Shown here one piece after another: positions 27,363 through 36,825 of a stretch of 64,000 nt of DNA. How positions within the stretch are numbered: the first letter of the stretch is position 1; each line of letters begins with the position of its first letter. The notes beneath the pieces are model-generated. The model made no database searches. It had not been told where the DNA came from and saw only the letters and a list, made by a program, of their open reading frames with translations. The stretch is from MWBF01 sp040772005. Lineage in GTDB: Bacteria > Chloroflexota > Anaerolineae > CG2-30-64-16. The stretch covers positions 1 through 64,000 of the forward strand of contig JAXGYZ010000009.1 of NCBI GenBank assembly GCA_040772005.1, in the 5' to 3' direction. The position numbers were made by a program, and so were the translations under genes.

Positions 27363-28604
27363 ATTCAGCGTCTGCGCCGCACAAGCGCGGCATACCCGCG
27401 CCAATTCTGGATTCTCATCTTTGCCCTGTTGATCAACGGCATCGGCAGCAGCATGGTCTGGCCGTTCCTGACCATCTTCATGCGCGAGCGGCTGGACGTC
27501 CCGCTGACGCTTGTCACGCTGCTCTTCAGTCTCAACTCGATTGCCACGCTGGTTGCCGTATCGGTCGTCGGCCCCCTCGTGGACCGGTTCGGCCGCAAGC
27601 GCGCCATGTTGTTCGGCCTGGTGCTGCACAGTCTCACGCTCGTCGGGATGAGCTTCGCCACCGGGCTGCCGGCGTGGGCGCTCATCATGATCCTGCAGGG
27701 CATCTCCACCCCGGTCTATCGCGTGGCGGTCGATGCGATGGTGGCAGACCTCATCGAGCCGCAGCGCCGCGTCGATGCTTATGCCGCCCTGCGCATGAGC
27801 AGCAACCTGGCGTTGACCATCGGCCCGGCGGTCGGCGGCTTCGTCAGCGCCATCTCCTATAGCCTCGCCTTCTTCGCGGCTGCGGGAGCCAACCTCTTCT
27901 TTGCATTCCTGGTCGTCGTGGCCGTACGGGAGACGCTGCAACGCGAAGCGCAGGATATTCAAGCCCCGGCCGCAGCCGGCTACGGCCCTGTCCTGCGGGA
28001 CCGGCGCTTCCTGGCCTTCTCCGTCACCACCATCATTGCGACCATGCCCGCCGCGTTGATGATGATGTTGCTGCCCGTCTACGCGAAAGAGAACTTCGGC
28101 GTCGTGGAGGCGCAATACGGCTTCATCATGGCGACCAACGCAGCCATGGTCGTGCTCTTCCAGATGGCCGTCACGCGCGTGAGCCAACGATTCGCGCCGC
28201 TCCTGGTGATGACACTGGGCGGGGTGCTGTATGCGCTCGGCACCGGCAGCGTTGCGCTGGGCCAGGGATTCTGGGCCTTCTGGCTGAGCATGGTCGTGAT
28301 GACGTCCGGCGAACTCCTGCTCGTGCCGACGGCCACGGCCTTCGCCGCCAACATGGCCCCCGCCGACATGCGCGGCCGCTACATGGGGGTCTACAGCCTC
28401 GGCTGGGGTATCGCCTCCGGCATCGGGCCGGTCATCGGCGGCATGCTCAATGACTCGGTTGCCCCCGCAGCAACATGGCTGGCAGGGCTGGGCTTCGGGC
28501 TGCTCTCCGCCGCAGGTTTCATGTGGATGGCCCTGCGGCATCCGGCGCCCGCCGCAGTACACACGGGGCGAGCCACCACGGAATACGCGGAGCACGCGGA
28601 ATAG
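27363..28604 (+). CDS. MFS transporter with probable non-canonical start
   Basis: About 413 residues, 12 helices. Helix 1 (FWILIFALLINGIG) and the motif A loop VGPLVDRFGRKRAM are typical MFS. The frame is open only from 27315 and contains no ATG, GTG or TTG before helix 1. The TTG at 27429 would cut helix 1 in half. GGAGG (27349-27353) points to ATT 27363, 9 nt away, or less likely ATC 27357. The C-terminal residues RATTEYAEHAE are encoded by one arm of a palindromic repeat. Substrate unknown; likely drug export. Confidence 0.85.
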   Translation: MQRLRRTSAAYPRQFWILIFALLINGIGSSMVWPFLTIFMRERLDVPLTLVTLLFSLNSIATLVAVSVVGPLVDRFGRKRAMLFGLVLHSLTLVGMSFATGLPAWALIMILQGISTPVYRVAVDAMVADLIEPQRRVDAYAALRMSSNLALTIGPAVGGFVSAISYSLAFFAAAGANLFFAFLVVVAVRETLQREAQDIQAPAAAGYGPVLRDRRFLAFSVTTIIATMPAALMMMLLPVYAKENFGVVEAQYGFIMATNAAMVVLFQMAVTRVSQRFAPLLVMTLGGVLYALGTGSVALGQGFWAFWLSMVVMTSGELLLVPTATAFAANMAPADMRGRYMGVYSLGWGIASGIGPVIGGMLNDSVAPAATWLAGLGFGLLSAAGFMWMALRHPAPAAVHTGRATTEYAEHAE

Positions 28605-28657
28605 CTGACGCAATTTCGACGCTGGGGAGCTTCCGTGTGCTCCGTATGTTCCGTGGT
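28575..28657. repeat. Palindromic repeat at the 3' end of the MFS gene
   Basis: Left arm 28575-28600 (ACCACGGAATACGCGGAGCA...) is an inverted, slightly diverged copy of right arm 28632-28657. The left arm is coding for the MFS C-terminus. Confidence 0.8.
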
Positions 28658-28675
28658 TAGCAATCTGGAGCAATC

Positions 28676-29773
28676 ATGCCTGAACTGAAGGCGGTCTTCT
28701 TCGATGCCGGCGACACGCTCATGCGTGTCTTTCCCTTCAACGGGCGCATGGTGGACTGGCCCGAAGTCGCCGCGGTGGATGGCGCGGCCGAGGCCCTGAT
28801 GCAGCTCCGCCGCCGGTATAGGCTGGCCGTGCTGACCAACGCACAGGACAGCAGCGCAGGCGACGTGGCCGCGGCCATGCGCCGCGTGGGGCTGGACGTC
28901 TACATCGCGACCTACATCACCTCGCGCAACATCGGCGTGCTCAAGCCGGACCCCGCCTTCTTCCACGCGGGCCTGCAGGCCCTCGACGTGGACGCGAACC
29001 AGGCGGTCATGGTGGGCGACTCCTACGACGCGGATGTCCTCGGCGCGCGGCGCGCCGGGCTGCATGCGGTCTGGTATAACCCGCGGCGCGCCCCCTGTCC
29101 ATCGGCACACCCGGCGTACGATGCGGCGGTATCGGACCTGCGCGACCTGCCGGCGGTCCTGGCGGCGCCGTTCCTGCCCGATGTGCCGACGTGCCTCGCC
29201 TGGCTGGCGGAACAGAATGTCACGGGGGATCTACTTCCGCACGTCCGTCTCGTCGCAGCAGTCGCCTTCCGGCTGGCGGAACGGCTGGCGGCTGCGGGCG
29301 AGGATGTGAACCCGCTGCTGGCTCACCGCGGCGGGCTGCTGCACGACCTGGCAAAAGCGAGCGCCAAGGAGCGAGGCGTCTCGCACGAGAGGGAGGCGGG
29401 CCGTCTGCTGCGCGAGCGCGGACTGCCTGCGCTGGCGCGCATCGCGGAGCGCCACCCGGTATGGGCTCCGCTGAATCCCGGCCAGGAACCTGAAACGTGG
29501 GAAGAAAAGCTGGTCTACTACGCCGACCGGATCTCTGAACCGGCGGGCATCGTCTCTATCGATGAACGTATGGCCGCCATGCTGGCGCGGCGCAGGGAAC
29601 AGACCTCAGCCGTGGCTGAGACCTCCTCCACAGACGAGGCCTCATCCACAGATGAGGCAGCCTACCGGGCCGCTGCACGTTCGATGGAGCAGGAAATCGC
29701 CGGCCGGCTGGGCATGACGAGCGGTGATATAATGGCCTGGCTGAGAAGTGTTAGCGACGATCGTGCGGGTTGA
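28676..29773 (+). CDS. HAD hydrolase fused to an HD-domain phosphohydrolase
   Basis: 365 residues. The N-terminal HAD domain (about 1-150) has FFDAGDT (nucleophile Asp), VLTNA, Lys in LKPDP and GDSYDADV. The C-terminal half (about 165-310) is an HD domain: HVRLVA, HRGGLLHDLAKA with the His-Asp pair, H in AERHPVWAP, and YADRI. HAD and HD phosphatases are usually separate; here they are one chain. The HD half resembles the YqeK/HDIG-type nucleotide hydrolases. A short Ser/Thr/Asp/Glu repeat lies near 322-335. Its end overlaps nothing, and a secreted propeller gene starts 14 nt later. Substrates unknown. Confidence 0.85.
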   Translation: MPELKAVFFDAGDTLMRVFPFNGRMVDWPEVAAVDGAAEALMQLRRRYRLAVLTNAQDSSAGDVAAAMRRVGLDVYIATYITSRNIGVLKPDPAFFHAGLQALDVDANQAVMVGDSYDADVLGARRAGLHAVWYNPRRAPCPSAHPAYDAAVSDLRDLPAVLAAPFLPDVPTCLAWLAEQNVTGDLLPHVRLVAAVAFRLAERLAAAGEDVNPLLAHRGGLLHDLAKASAKERGVSHEREAGRLLRERGLPALARIAERHPVWAPLNPGQEPETWEEKLVYYADRISEPAGIVSIDERMAAMLARRREQTSAVAETSSTDEASSTDEAAYRAAARSMEQEIAGRLGMTSGDIMAWLRSVSDDRAG

Positions 29774-29787
29774 GTCGGAGGCAGAGT

Positions 29788-32700
29788 ATGCAGATGCGGC
29801 GTTCCGTTTTCCTGGTGATCCTGATCCTGGCCCTGGTCGGGCCGAGGGCGTCGGCGGGCGAGGCTGCCCGCCAGACGCCGGTCGTCCCACCCCAAGAAGC
29901 GGCGACGTTCAACATCGGGGTGCCCGCAGGCGACGCCTACCACCCGTTGAGCGCAGTCATGGACGCGGCGCGCGGCAGAGCCTACGTCTATCATGCCGAC
30001 TCCGCGGAACGCCGCCCCGTCATCTCGGTCATCGATCTGGCTGATGGACAGGTGCTGCGCGTCATCCGGCTGAATGCGGCCACCGCCGGGGGGTTGGGCC
30101 GGCTGCTCCTCCCTGCGTCCGGCCAGCTTCTGCTCATGGATGCCGAGCGCCGGGAGCTCTGGAGCGTGGACCCTGACCAGGGGGTGCTCGCCCCGCTCCT
30201 GTCCGATGCGCAGGATGCGACGCTGAGCCCCGATGGCCGCACGCTCTACATTACCGGTCCGTGGGGACTGGCCGCATATGGACTGGCGGACCTGACAGCG
30301 CGCCGCGCTCCGATGTGGGAGGCGGCGGGCCAGTTTGATCGCCTCGCGGCCAACGACACGCAGGTTATCGCGCTGAATCACGGCGACGGCCCGCAGCGCG
30401 ACCTGGTGGCCCTGGATGCTGCGACCGGCGACGAGACCGCACACACCACCTTGCCCGACTATCCCAACACGCTGGTGGCGGGGCCTGACGGCACCTGGGC
30501 CGTGACTACGACCGGCGAAAAGCCCCTGCTGCACGTGCTCGACGCGGCGCTGGAGCCGACGCACGAGGTCACGATCCCCTACACGGATGGCCTGTCCTAC
30601 GACGCCCCGCGCAACCGCTACCTGCTGGCCGGCTTCCGCTCGACTGCGGGCGGCGGCGAAAGCGTCATCCTCGGCTTCGCGGCGCGTGACCTCGCGCCTG
30701 CGGGCGAGCGCGTCTGGCCCGGCATCAGCGCGCCAAACCAGTTCCTGAACTGGGGCGAGGACCGGCTGCTCGGCTACACGCGCTACGGCAACGCACGGCT
30801 GGATGTGCTGGACGCCGACCTGGAGCCCACTGGCCGCATGATTACCGGTGTGCGCGCGACGGACATGGTACTCGACGATGCCGCGGGCCGCCTCTATGTG
30901 GCCGACGACCATGACCGGGTGCATGTCATCGGGCTGCCTGACGGGCAGCCGCTCGGCGTGTGGGACGGCGGCGCGCCCCTGGCGCTGGACGCCGCGAACA
31001 AGCGCCTGTACGTCAACCTGACGGACGGCGTGGCCGCGCTGGACGATAAGGGCACAGTTGTGGCCCGCTTCCCGCAGCGCGGCTATCCTGCACCCGATCC
31101 CCGGCGCGACCTCGTGTACATCGTCGCGAACGGCGTGACCATGTATGACCGCGCGGGCAAGAAGCTCGGCACGCTGGCGAGCACCTTCCCGGAGGCAGGC
31201 GGCTTCGTCCCCAACATCTACGCACAGGCCGCGCGCGTCAACCCTGCCAGCGGCTACCTGGCCGTCATCGTGAACAACGGCGTGCCCGGCTCCAACAACG
31301 GTACGTTCCTGCGCATCTATCCGCCGAAGGCGGACATGCCGATTGTGCCGCCCGGCGTCGTCAGCTTTGTCACCGATATCGCCTTCGACCCGTCCGGCAA
31401 CACCTACGTTACCTACAGCCCGGCGAAGAACATGGAGGCCGTCCAGCGGCTCAATCGCGCGGGCCGGGAGCAGCGCCGGTTGGCCGGGCGGACAGGCCAG
31501 ATTGCGCTCGACCCGGCTGCGGGCGGCGTCTACCTGCTGACCGAGGGCCTCATCACGCGCATCGACCCCCAGACGCTGACGCCCGTCGAGTTCTGGCAAG
31601 GGCCGGACGACCTGAGCCGGATGGTGTTCAGCCCCCGGCGTGCTGCATTTTATGTCTACGGTAGCACCCCGACCATTCGCGCGCTTCCGCTGGCCGACCT
31701 GGCGCCCATCGACATGGCGCCCCGGCCCGGCGCGCCGCCCCGGGATGCCATCCTCGAGTCGCTGGCAGTGACCGGCGATGCACAGGGCGCCTGGCTCATC
31801 GCGGATTACAGCAACGGCCTCTATCGCACGCGCGACGGCCGGCGCTGGGAGCAACTGCCCGTCGGTACCATCGAAGGCTGGGGCTACGTGACCGTCGCTG
31901 ACAAGGGCGTGCTCTTCTGGACGAGCCAGGGTTCATCCGGCACAGATGGCGTCTGGCGCAGCACCGACGCGGGCGATACATGGGAGTTCCTGGGCGACGG
32001 ACTGAGCGACCTCCGCCCGTATGGCAGCGTCGCGGCGGACCGGGCCGATCGCGCCTACATCGCTAACCGCACCGCCGGCCTGCTCAGATGGGAGCCAGTG
32101 CGGGAACGGTGGGAATCGATGCCCTGGCAGCCGGGAACTATCAACGACGTCGGAGAGCTCAAGCTGGCCCCCGGCGGCCAGGAGCTCTTCCACAGCGCGT
32201 GGGAGACGCTGCGCAAGAGCACGGACGGCGGCACCACCTGGGAGGATCTCAAGCCGCCGGCCCGCTCCGGCAACATCATCGGCTTCTCAGGTTTCTACAC
32301 TGTCACCGAGACGCTGTTCGGCATGTGGGGCGACATGAGCCTGGCGCTGATGCGCTCGACCGACGGAGGGGTGAGCTGGTCGCCGCTCGATGTGGGGCTC
32401 GACCTCAGCCGCGACTACTACACGCCCGACATCGTGTCCGCGGGATTCGATCTCTACCTGCTGGCGCGGCCGTATGCCGGCGACCAGAGCGTACTCCTGC
32501 GCTCCACCGACAATGGCGATACGTGGCAACAGGCGCCGGCCGCGGATGCCGAAGGGGTGCAGCGTATCGCGGTCGCCCCCGATGGCACGCTATGGGCCGG
32601 CGGGTCCGCCGGGCTGCGAGCGCTGGATCCGGCGCAGGTTAAATGGGGTGCGGTGGCGCGCACTTCCACCGTGCAGTCAGAAACACCCACGCCTGCACCG

Positions 32701-33192
32701 ACAGCCACACCCGCACCGAGCAACAGCCCGACACCGTCCACTGGGACCGCATGCACGCGCACGCTCGCTGCGGCAGACGCTGCGACAGCGAAAGCGGAGC
32801 CGAAGCTGGGCTGCCCGGTCGCCGCGGCGCAGGCGACTGATATGGCGCGGCAGCGCTTCGAGCAGGGTCAGATGCTCTGGCGCGCAGACGACGCCTCCAT
32901 CTACGTGCTGGACGCCGATGGGACATGGCAGAAGTATGCTGACAGCTTCCGCGAGGGCCAGCCGGAAAGCGATCCGAAGCTGACCCCGCCGGCAGGCCGT
33001 TTGCAGCCGGCGCGCGGGTTCGGCAAGGTCTGGCGTGAGCAGCTTGGCGCAGCGCGCGCGGCGCTCGGCTGGGCCACGGAGGCAGAGCGCGGCACGCCCG
33101 GCTCCGTGCAGGCATGGGACGGCGGCCTGGTCATCCGCGTGGATGCTGTGACCTTCATCCTCCTGGCGGATGGAACCTGGCACATGCAGTAA
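29788..33192 (+). CDS. Large secreted beta-propeller protein with BNR repeats
   Basis: 1134 residues from ATG 29788, chosen for GGAGG upstream and a following signal peptide (about 5-25). The first half reads as a YVTN/NHL-like propeller (VISVIDLADGQVLRVI, LYVADDHDRVHVI). Residues about 650-950 carry sortilin/BNR Asp-box repeats (STDAGDTW, STDGGTTW, STDGGVSW, STDNGDTW). A Thr/Pro linker near 975-1000 leads to a C-terminal domain of about 140 residues with two small repeats ending in DADGTW and LADGTW. Probably displayed on the cell surface for binding; no catalytic residues can be assigned. Confidence 0.82.
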   Translation: MQMRRSVFLVILILALVGPRASAGEAARQTPVVPPQEAATFNIGVPAGDAYHPLSAVMDAARGRAYVYHADSAERRPVISVIDLADGQVLRVIRLNAATAGGLGRLLLPASGQLLLMDAERRELWSVDPDQGVLAPLLSDAQDATLSPDGRTLYITGPWGLAAYGLADLTARRAPMWEAAGQFDRLAANDTQVIALNHGDGPQRDLVALDAATGDETAHTTLPDYPNTLVAGPDGTWAVTTTGEKPLLHVLDAALEPTHEVTIPYTDGLSYDAPRNRYLLAGFRSTAGGGESVILGFAARDLAPAGERVWPGISAPNQFLNWGEDRLLGYTRYGNARLDVLDADLEPTGRMITGVRATDMVLDDAAGRLYVADDHDRVHVIGLPDGQPLGVWDGGAPLALDAANKRLYVNLTDGVAALDDKGTVVARFPQRGYPAPDPRRDLVYIVANGVTMYDRAGKKLGTLASTFPEAGGFVPNIYAQAARVNPASGYLAVIVNNGVPGSNNGTFLRIYPPKADMPIVPPGVVSFVTDIAFDPSGNTYVTYSPAKNMEAVQRLNRAGREQRRLAGRTGQIALDPAAGGVYLLTEGLITRIDPQTLTPVEFWQGPDDLSRMVFSPRRAAFYVYGSTPTIRALPLADLAPIDMAPRPGAPPRDAILESLAVTGDAQGAWLIADYSNGLYRTRDGRRWEQLPVGTIEGWGYVTVADKGVLFWTSQGSSGTDGVWRSTDAGDTWEFLGDGLSDLRPYGSVAADRADRAYIANRTAGLLRWEPVRERWESMPWQPGTINDVGELKLAPGGQELFHSAWETLRKSTDGGTTWEDLKPPARSGNIIGFSGFYTVTETLFGMWGDMSLALMRSTDGGVSWSPLDVGLDLSRDYYTPDIVSAGFDLYLLARPYAGDQSVLLRSTDNGDTWQQAPAADAEGVQRIAVAPDGTLWAGGSAGLRALDPAQVKWGAVARTSTVQSETPTPAPTATPAPSNSPTPSTGTACTRTLAAADAATAKAEPKLGCPVAAAQATDMARQRFEQGQMLWRADDASIYVLDADGTWQKYADSFREGQPESDPKLTPPAGRLQPARGFGKVWREQLGAARAALGWATEAERGTPGSVQAWDGGLVIRVDAVTFILLADGTWHMQ

Positions 33193-33277
33193 GCCGAGCC
33201 GCAACCCGGTTGGCTCCATCTGCGTAAAGAGATCAGTGAGCACATCACACGAGCTTTACTTGCAGGAGGAACTCACC

Positions 33278-34006
33278 ATGTCGGCTTTGCGTTTCCTGGC
33301 CCTCATTCTTGGAGGGGCTGTCTTGGCTGGTTGTGTGGCCGTCCCGGCGTTGACCACGCTGCGCGGGTCTGGCAACACTGTAACCAACGAGTATGAATAT
33401 GACGGCTTCACCCGTGTTGAGGTCAGCAGTGCATTTCAGGTCGCAATCGTGCAGGCCGAGAGCTACAGCGTCTCCGTGACCGTCGATGACAACATCGTGG
33501 AGCACCTGGAGGTCTCCAAGTCGGGTAACACCCTGCGTATCGGCCTCAAGCCGCTTGTCAGGCTGGGCTTTGGCAATGTGACGCTCAAGGCGCGGATCTC
33601 TCTGCCCACACTGGAGGGTCTGAACTTGAGCGGGGCGACAACCGGTAACGTGTCCGGCTTCAGCTCCGATGCAGCATTGAACATCGATGTGTCCGGCGCC
33701 AGCACGCTGCGTGGCGACATTCGCGCTGGTAACACGCGCGTCGATGCCTCCGGTGCCAGCACGGTGCGGCTGGATGGGCAAGCGGGCAGTCTGGATGTCG
33801 TAGCCTCAGGCGCAAGCACCGCAGACCTCGAGGACTTCGCAGCCGCGGACGTGCGGGTGGAGGCCAGCGGGGCCAGCCGGGCGGTCGTGAATGTCAACGG
33901 GCGGCTGGATGCCGAGGCGAGCGGCGCGTCGAGCGTTCGGTATGTCGGCGAGCCGACCTCCGTCAACTTGGATACGTCGGGCGCCTCCTCCATCGAAGAG
34001 AAGTAG
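33278..34006 (+). CDS. DUF2807 (GIN domain) lipoprotein
   Basis: 242 residues. A lipoprotein signal ends in the lipobox LAGC (Cys19). The mature part is a right-handed beta-helix-like GIN/DUF2807 domain with many SGAS motifs spaced about 20 residues apart (for example VSGAST, ASGAST, TSGASS). These proteins are cell-surface and suggested to be adhesin heads; no enzyme activity is known. ATG 33278 follows CAGGAGGA. A terminator-like hairpin follows the stop. Confidence 0.88.
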   Translation: MSALRFLALILGGAVLAGCVAVPALTTLRGSGNTVTNEYEYDGFTRVEVSSAFQVAIVQAESYSVSVTVDDNIVEHLEVSKSGNTLRIGLKPLVRLGFGNVTLKARISLPTLEGLNLSGATTGNVSGFSSDAALNIDVSGASTLRGDIRAGNTRVDASGASTVRLDGQAGSLDVVASGASTADLEDFAAADVRVEASGASRAVVNVNGRLDAEASGASSVRYVGEPTSVNLDTSGASSIEEK

Positions 34007-34025
34007 CCCTACCGAGGCGCCCTGA

Positions 34026-34053
34026 AAATCCCGGGCTGTGCGGCCCGGGATTT
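34026..34053 (+). terminator. Terminator-like hairpin
   Basis: AAATCCCGGGC and GCCCGGGATTT form an 11-bp stem after the DUF2807 gene; the downstream U-run is weak (TTTGTCATTT). Confidence 0.65.
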
Positions 34054-34147
34054 GTCATTTAACGTGCCGGCGTAAGCCCCATCACAGTGTCAAAGCCGCT
34101 AGTTTGCTATTATATGTGATATAAGGCACATTATTGGAGGCGTGGCT

Positions 34148-35434
34148 ATGCATGAAGTCGTGGTCATCGGCGGGGTTTCGGCGGGCTGAACGCCGTGCAG
34201 GGGCTCAAGGGAGCGAATGTGCATGTAACGCTCGTGGATCGACGCAACTTCCACCTGTTTCAGCCATTGCTGTACCAGGTTGCGACGGCAGCCCTCTCAC
34301 CCGGCGACATCGCTTCTCCCTGCGGGTCATCTTTCGGCGCCAATCCAATGTGTCCGTGCTGTTGGGGGAAGTCATCGGATTCGACCTGGCGGGGCGGCGG
34401 GTGCTGTTACAGGATGGCGAACTCCCCTATGATACGCTGATGGTTGCCACGGGCAGCCGCCGCGCCTATTTCGGCCATGATGCCTGGGAACGGGTTGCCC
34501 CCGGCCTGAAGACGGTCGAGGATGCCCTGAACATCCGCCGCCGAATCTTCACCGCTTACGAGGCCGCAGGCGCGAGACCGACCCGGCCCGCCGCCGCGCC
34601 TGGCTGACCTTCGTGGTTGTGGGCGGTGGGCCAACCGGCGTTGAACTGGCCGGCGCTGCGCGAGATTGCGGCGCTCGCCGTGGCGACAACTACAAGCGCG
34701 TCAGCCCGGATGACATTGAGGTCGTGCTGGTCGAAATGTCCGACGAGGTGCTGTCAAATTATCCGCCGGGCCTCGCCCGGCGCCGCCGAGCAGCAACTGG
34801 CGCGCCTGGGCGTGACGGTGCGCACCGGCTCGAAGGTGACTGCGGTGGACGAGGCCTCGGTAACCATCGAGGCAGACGGCGCAACGGAGGTCATGCCGGC
34901 GCGCACGGTACTGTGGGCCGCGGGCGTGCAGAGCATCTGCACTGGGCCGCGCTGTGTGCACAGGCCGGCTGCGAGACCGATCGCATCGGCCGCGTCATCG
35001 TCAACCCCGACCTGACCGTGCCTGGCCACGACGAGGTTTTTGTCATCGGCGATCTCGCCCACCTCGCACAGCCGGATGGCAAGCCGCTGCCCGGCGTCGC
35101 GCCGGTGGCAATGCAGCAAGGGATATGTCGCGAAGGCCATCCGGGCGCGGCTCGCGGGCCGGCCCGTCGCGGCATTTCACTACCGCGACAAGGGCAGCAT
35201 GGCGACCATCGGCCGCCGGCGGCGGTTGCGCAGATCGGTCCGCTGCGCCTGGGCGGCTACCCGGCCTGGTTAGCCTGGCTGTTCGTGCATCTGCTCTACA
35301 TCGTGGAGTTCGACAACCGGCTGCTGATCCTGGTGCAGTGGGCGTGGAACTACTTCACGCGCAACCGGGGCGCACGCCTGATCACGGGGCACGATCCTGC
35401 GCCGCCCGACGGAAAAGCGCAATCCGGGTTCTAG
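34148..35434 (+). pseudogene. Type II NADH dehydrogenase (NDH-2) gene with about nine frameshifts
   Basis: Joined across frames, the translation reads as a complete NDH-2 flavoprotein: FAD site start VVVIGG, VDRRNFHLFQPLLYQVAT, ATGSRRAYFG, the second Rossmann motif VVVGGGPTGVELAG, VLWAAGVQ, VFVIGDLAH and the C-terminal membrane-binding segment. The frame changes near 34173, 34319, 34569, 34657, 34683, 34778, 34940, 35118 and 35218 by single-base or two-base losses and one gain. Ribosome site GGAGG and ATG 34148 are intact. Either a recently dead gene or a patch of poor sequence quality. The stop lies in a palindromic repeat. Confidence 0.85.
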
Positions 35435-35489
35435 CCGGTGAGCCTGCCTGTATACGTTCAGGATCAAACCGGCTGAAGCCTCGATTCCA
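35428..35489. repeat. Palindromic intergenic repeat, family A, copy 2
   Basis: The right arm ACCGGCTGAAGCCTCGATTC (35468-35487) matches copy 1. The left arm is degraded, but the loop AGCCTGCCTGTATA matches the loop of the copy at 60115 read in reverse, so these are related elements and not chance hairpins. Confidence 0.75.
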
Positions 35490-35522
35490 CTTGCGGTCGA
35501 ATGTTCCGACCTGCCTGAGGCC

Positions 35523-35726
35523 TTACCCCTTGGCGACCAGGACCTCGGTGGCTTTGATGATCGCCTGCACCTGGTCGCCTTCCTTGAGGCCCATCGCCTC
35601 GGCGGAACAGCGGGTGATAGCAGACACCACCTCGAACTCCCCGACCTGGATGACGACTTCCGCCATCACTGCGCCGAGCTTGACCGACTTCACCGTCCCT
35701 TTGAGCTGGTTGCGAGCACTAAGCAT
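35523..35726 (-). CDS. Mop-domain molybdate/tungstate-binding protein (molbindin)
   Basis: 67 residues, one complete Mop/TOBE domain: SARNQLKGTVKSVKLGAV, then EVVIQVG and VVSAIT, ending VAKG. Molbindins assemble into rings that store molybdate or tungstate oxyanions in the cytoplasm. Single-domain form, as in ModE-lacking proteins. No molybdate transporter is next to it. An aldehyde:ferredoxin oxidoreductase 10 kb away is the likely metal user in this window. Divergent from the ABC gene. Confidence 0.92.
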   Translation of the reverse strand: MLSARNQLKGTVKSVKLGAVMAEVVIQVGEFEVVSAITRCSAEAMGLKEGDQVQAIIKATEVLVAKG

Positions 35727-35801
35727 GGTTTGTAACTCCTCTGAGTAATGGAAAATCTGAACCAGTGTACACCCTCTGCTGAAATTCTAATGTAACTCTA
35801 A

Positions 35802-35830
35802 TCGTCATTCCAGCCAATTGTACCTATAAT
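35802..35830 (+). promoter_or_regulatory. Predicted promoter of the ABC operon
   Basis: A consensus TATAAT (35825-35830) with a weak -35 TCGTCA 17 nt upstream; leader of about 65 nt before ATG 35901. Confidence 0.5.
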
Positions 35831-35900
35831 AGCGAGTCGGGTGCGCTCGGTGATGCGTCTTTCCGCGCGCACATGAACCTGGTCCTCATTGAGGTGCCTC

Positions 35901-36821
<921 letters not shown>

Positions 36822-36825
36822 TGCG

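Noticed and set aside
29662..31854. A 730-residue antisense open frame under the propeller gene
   Set aside because: It mirrors codon bias of the plus-strand gene with its signal peptide and repeats; no ribosome site or family match.
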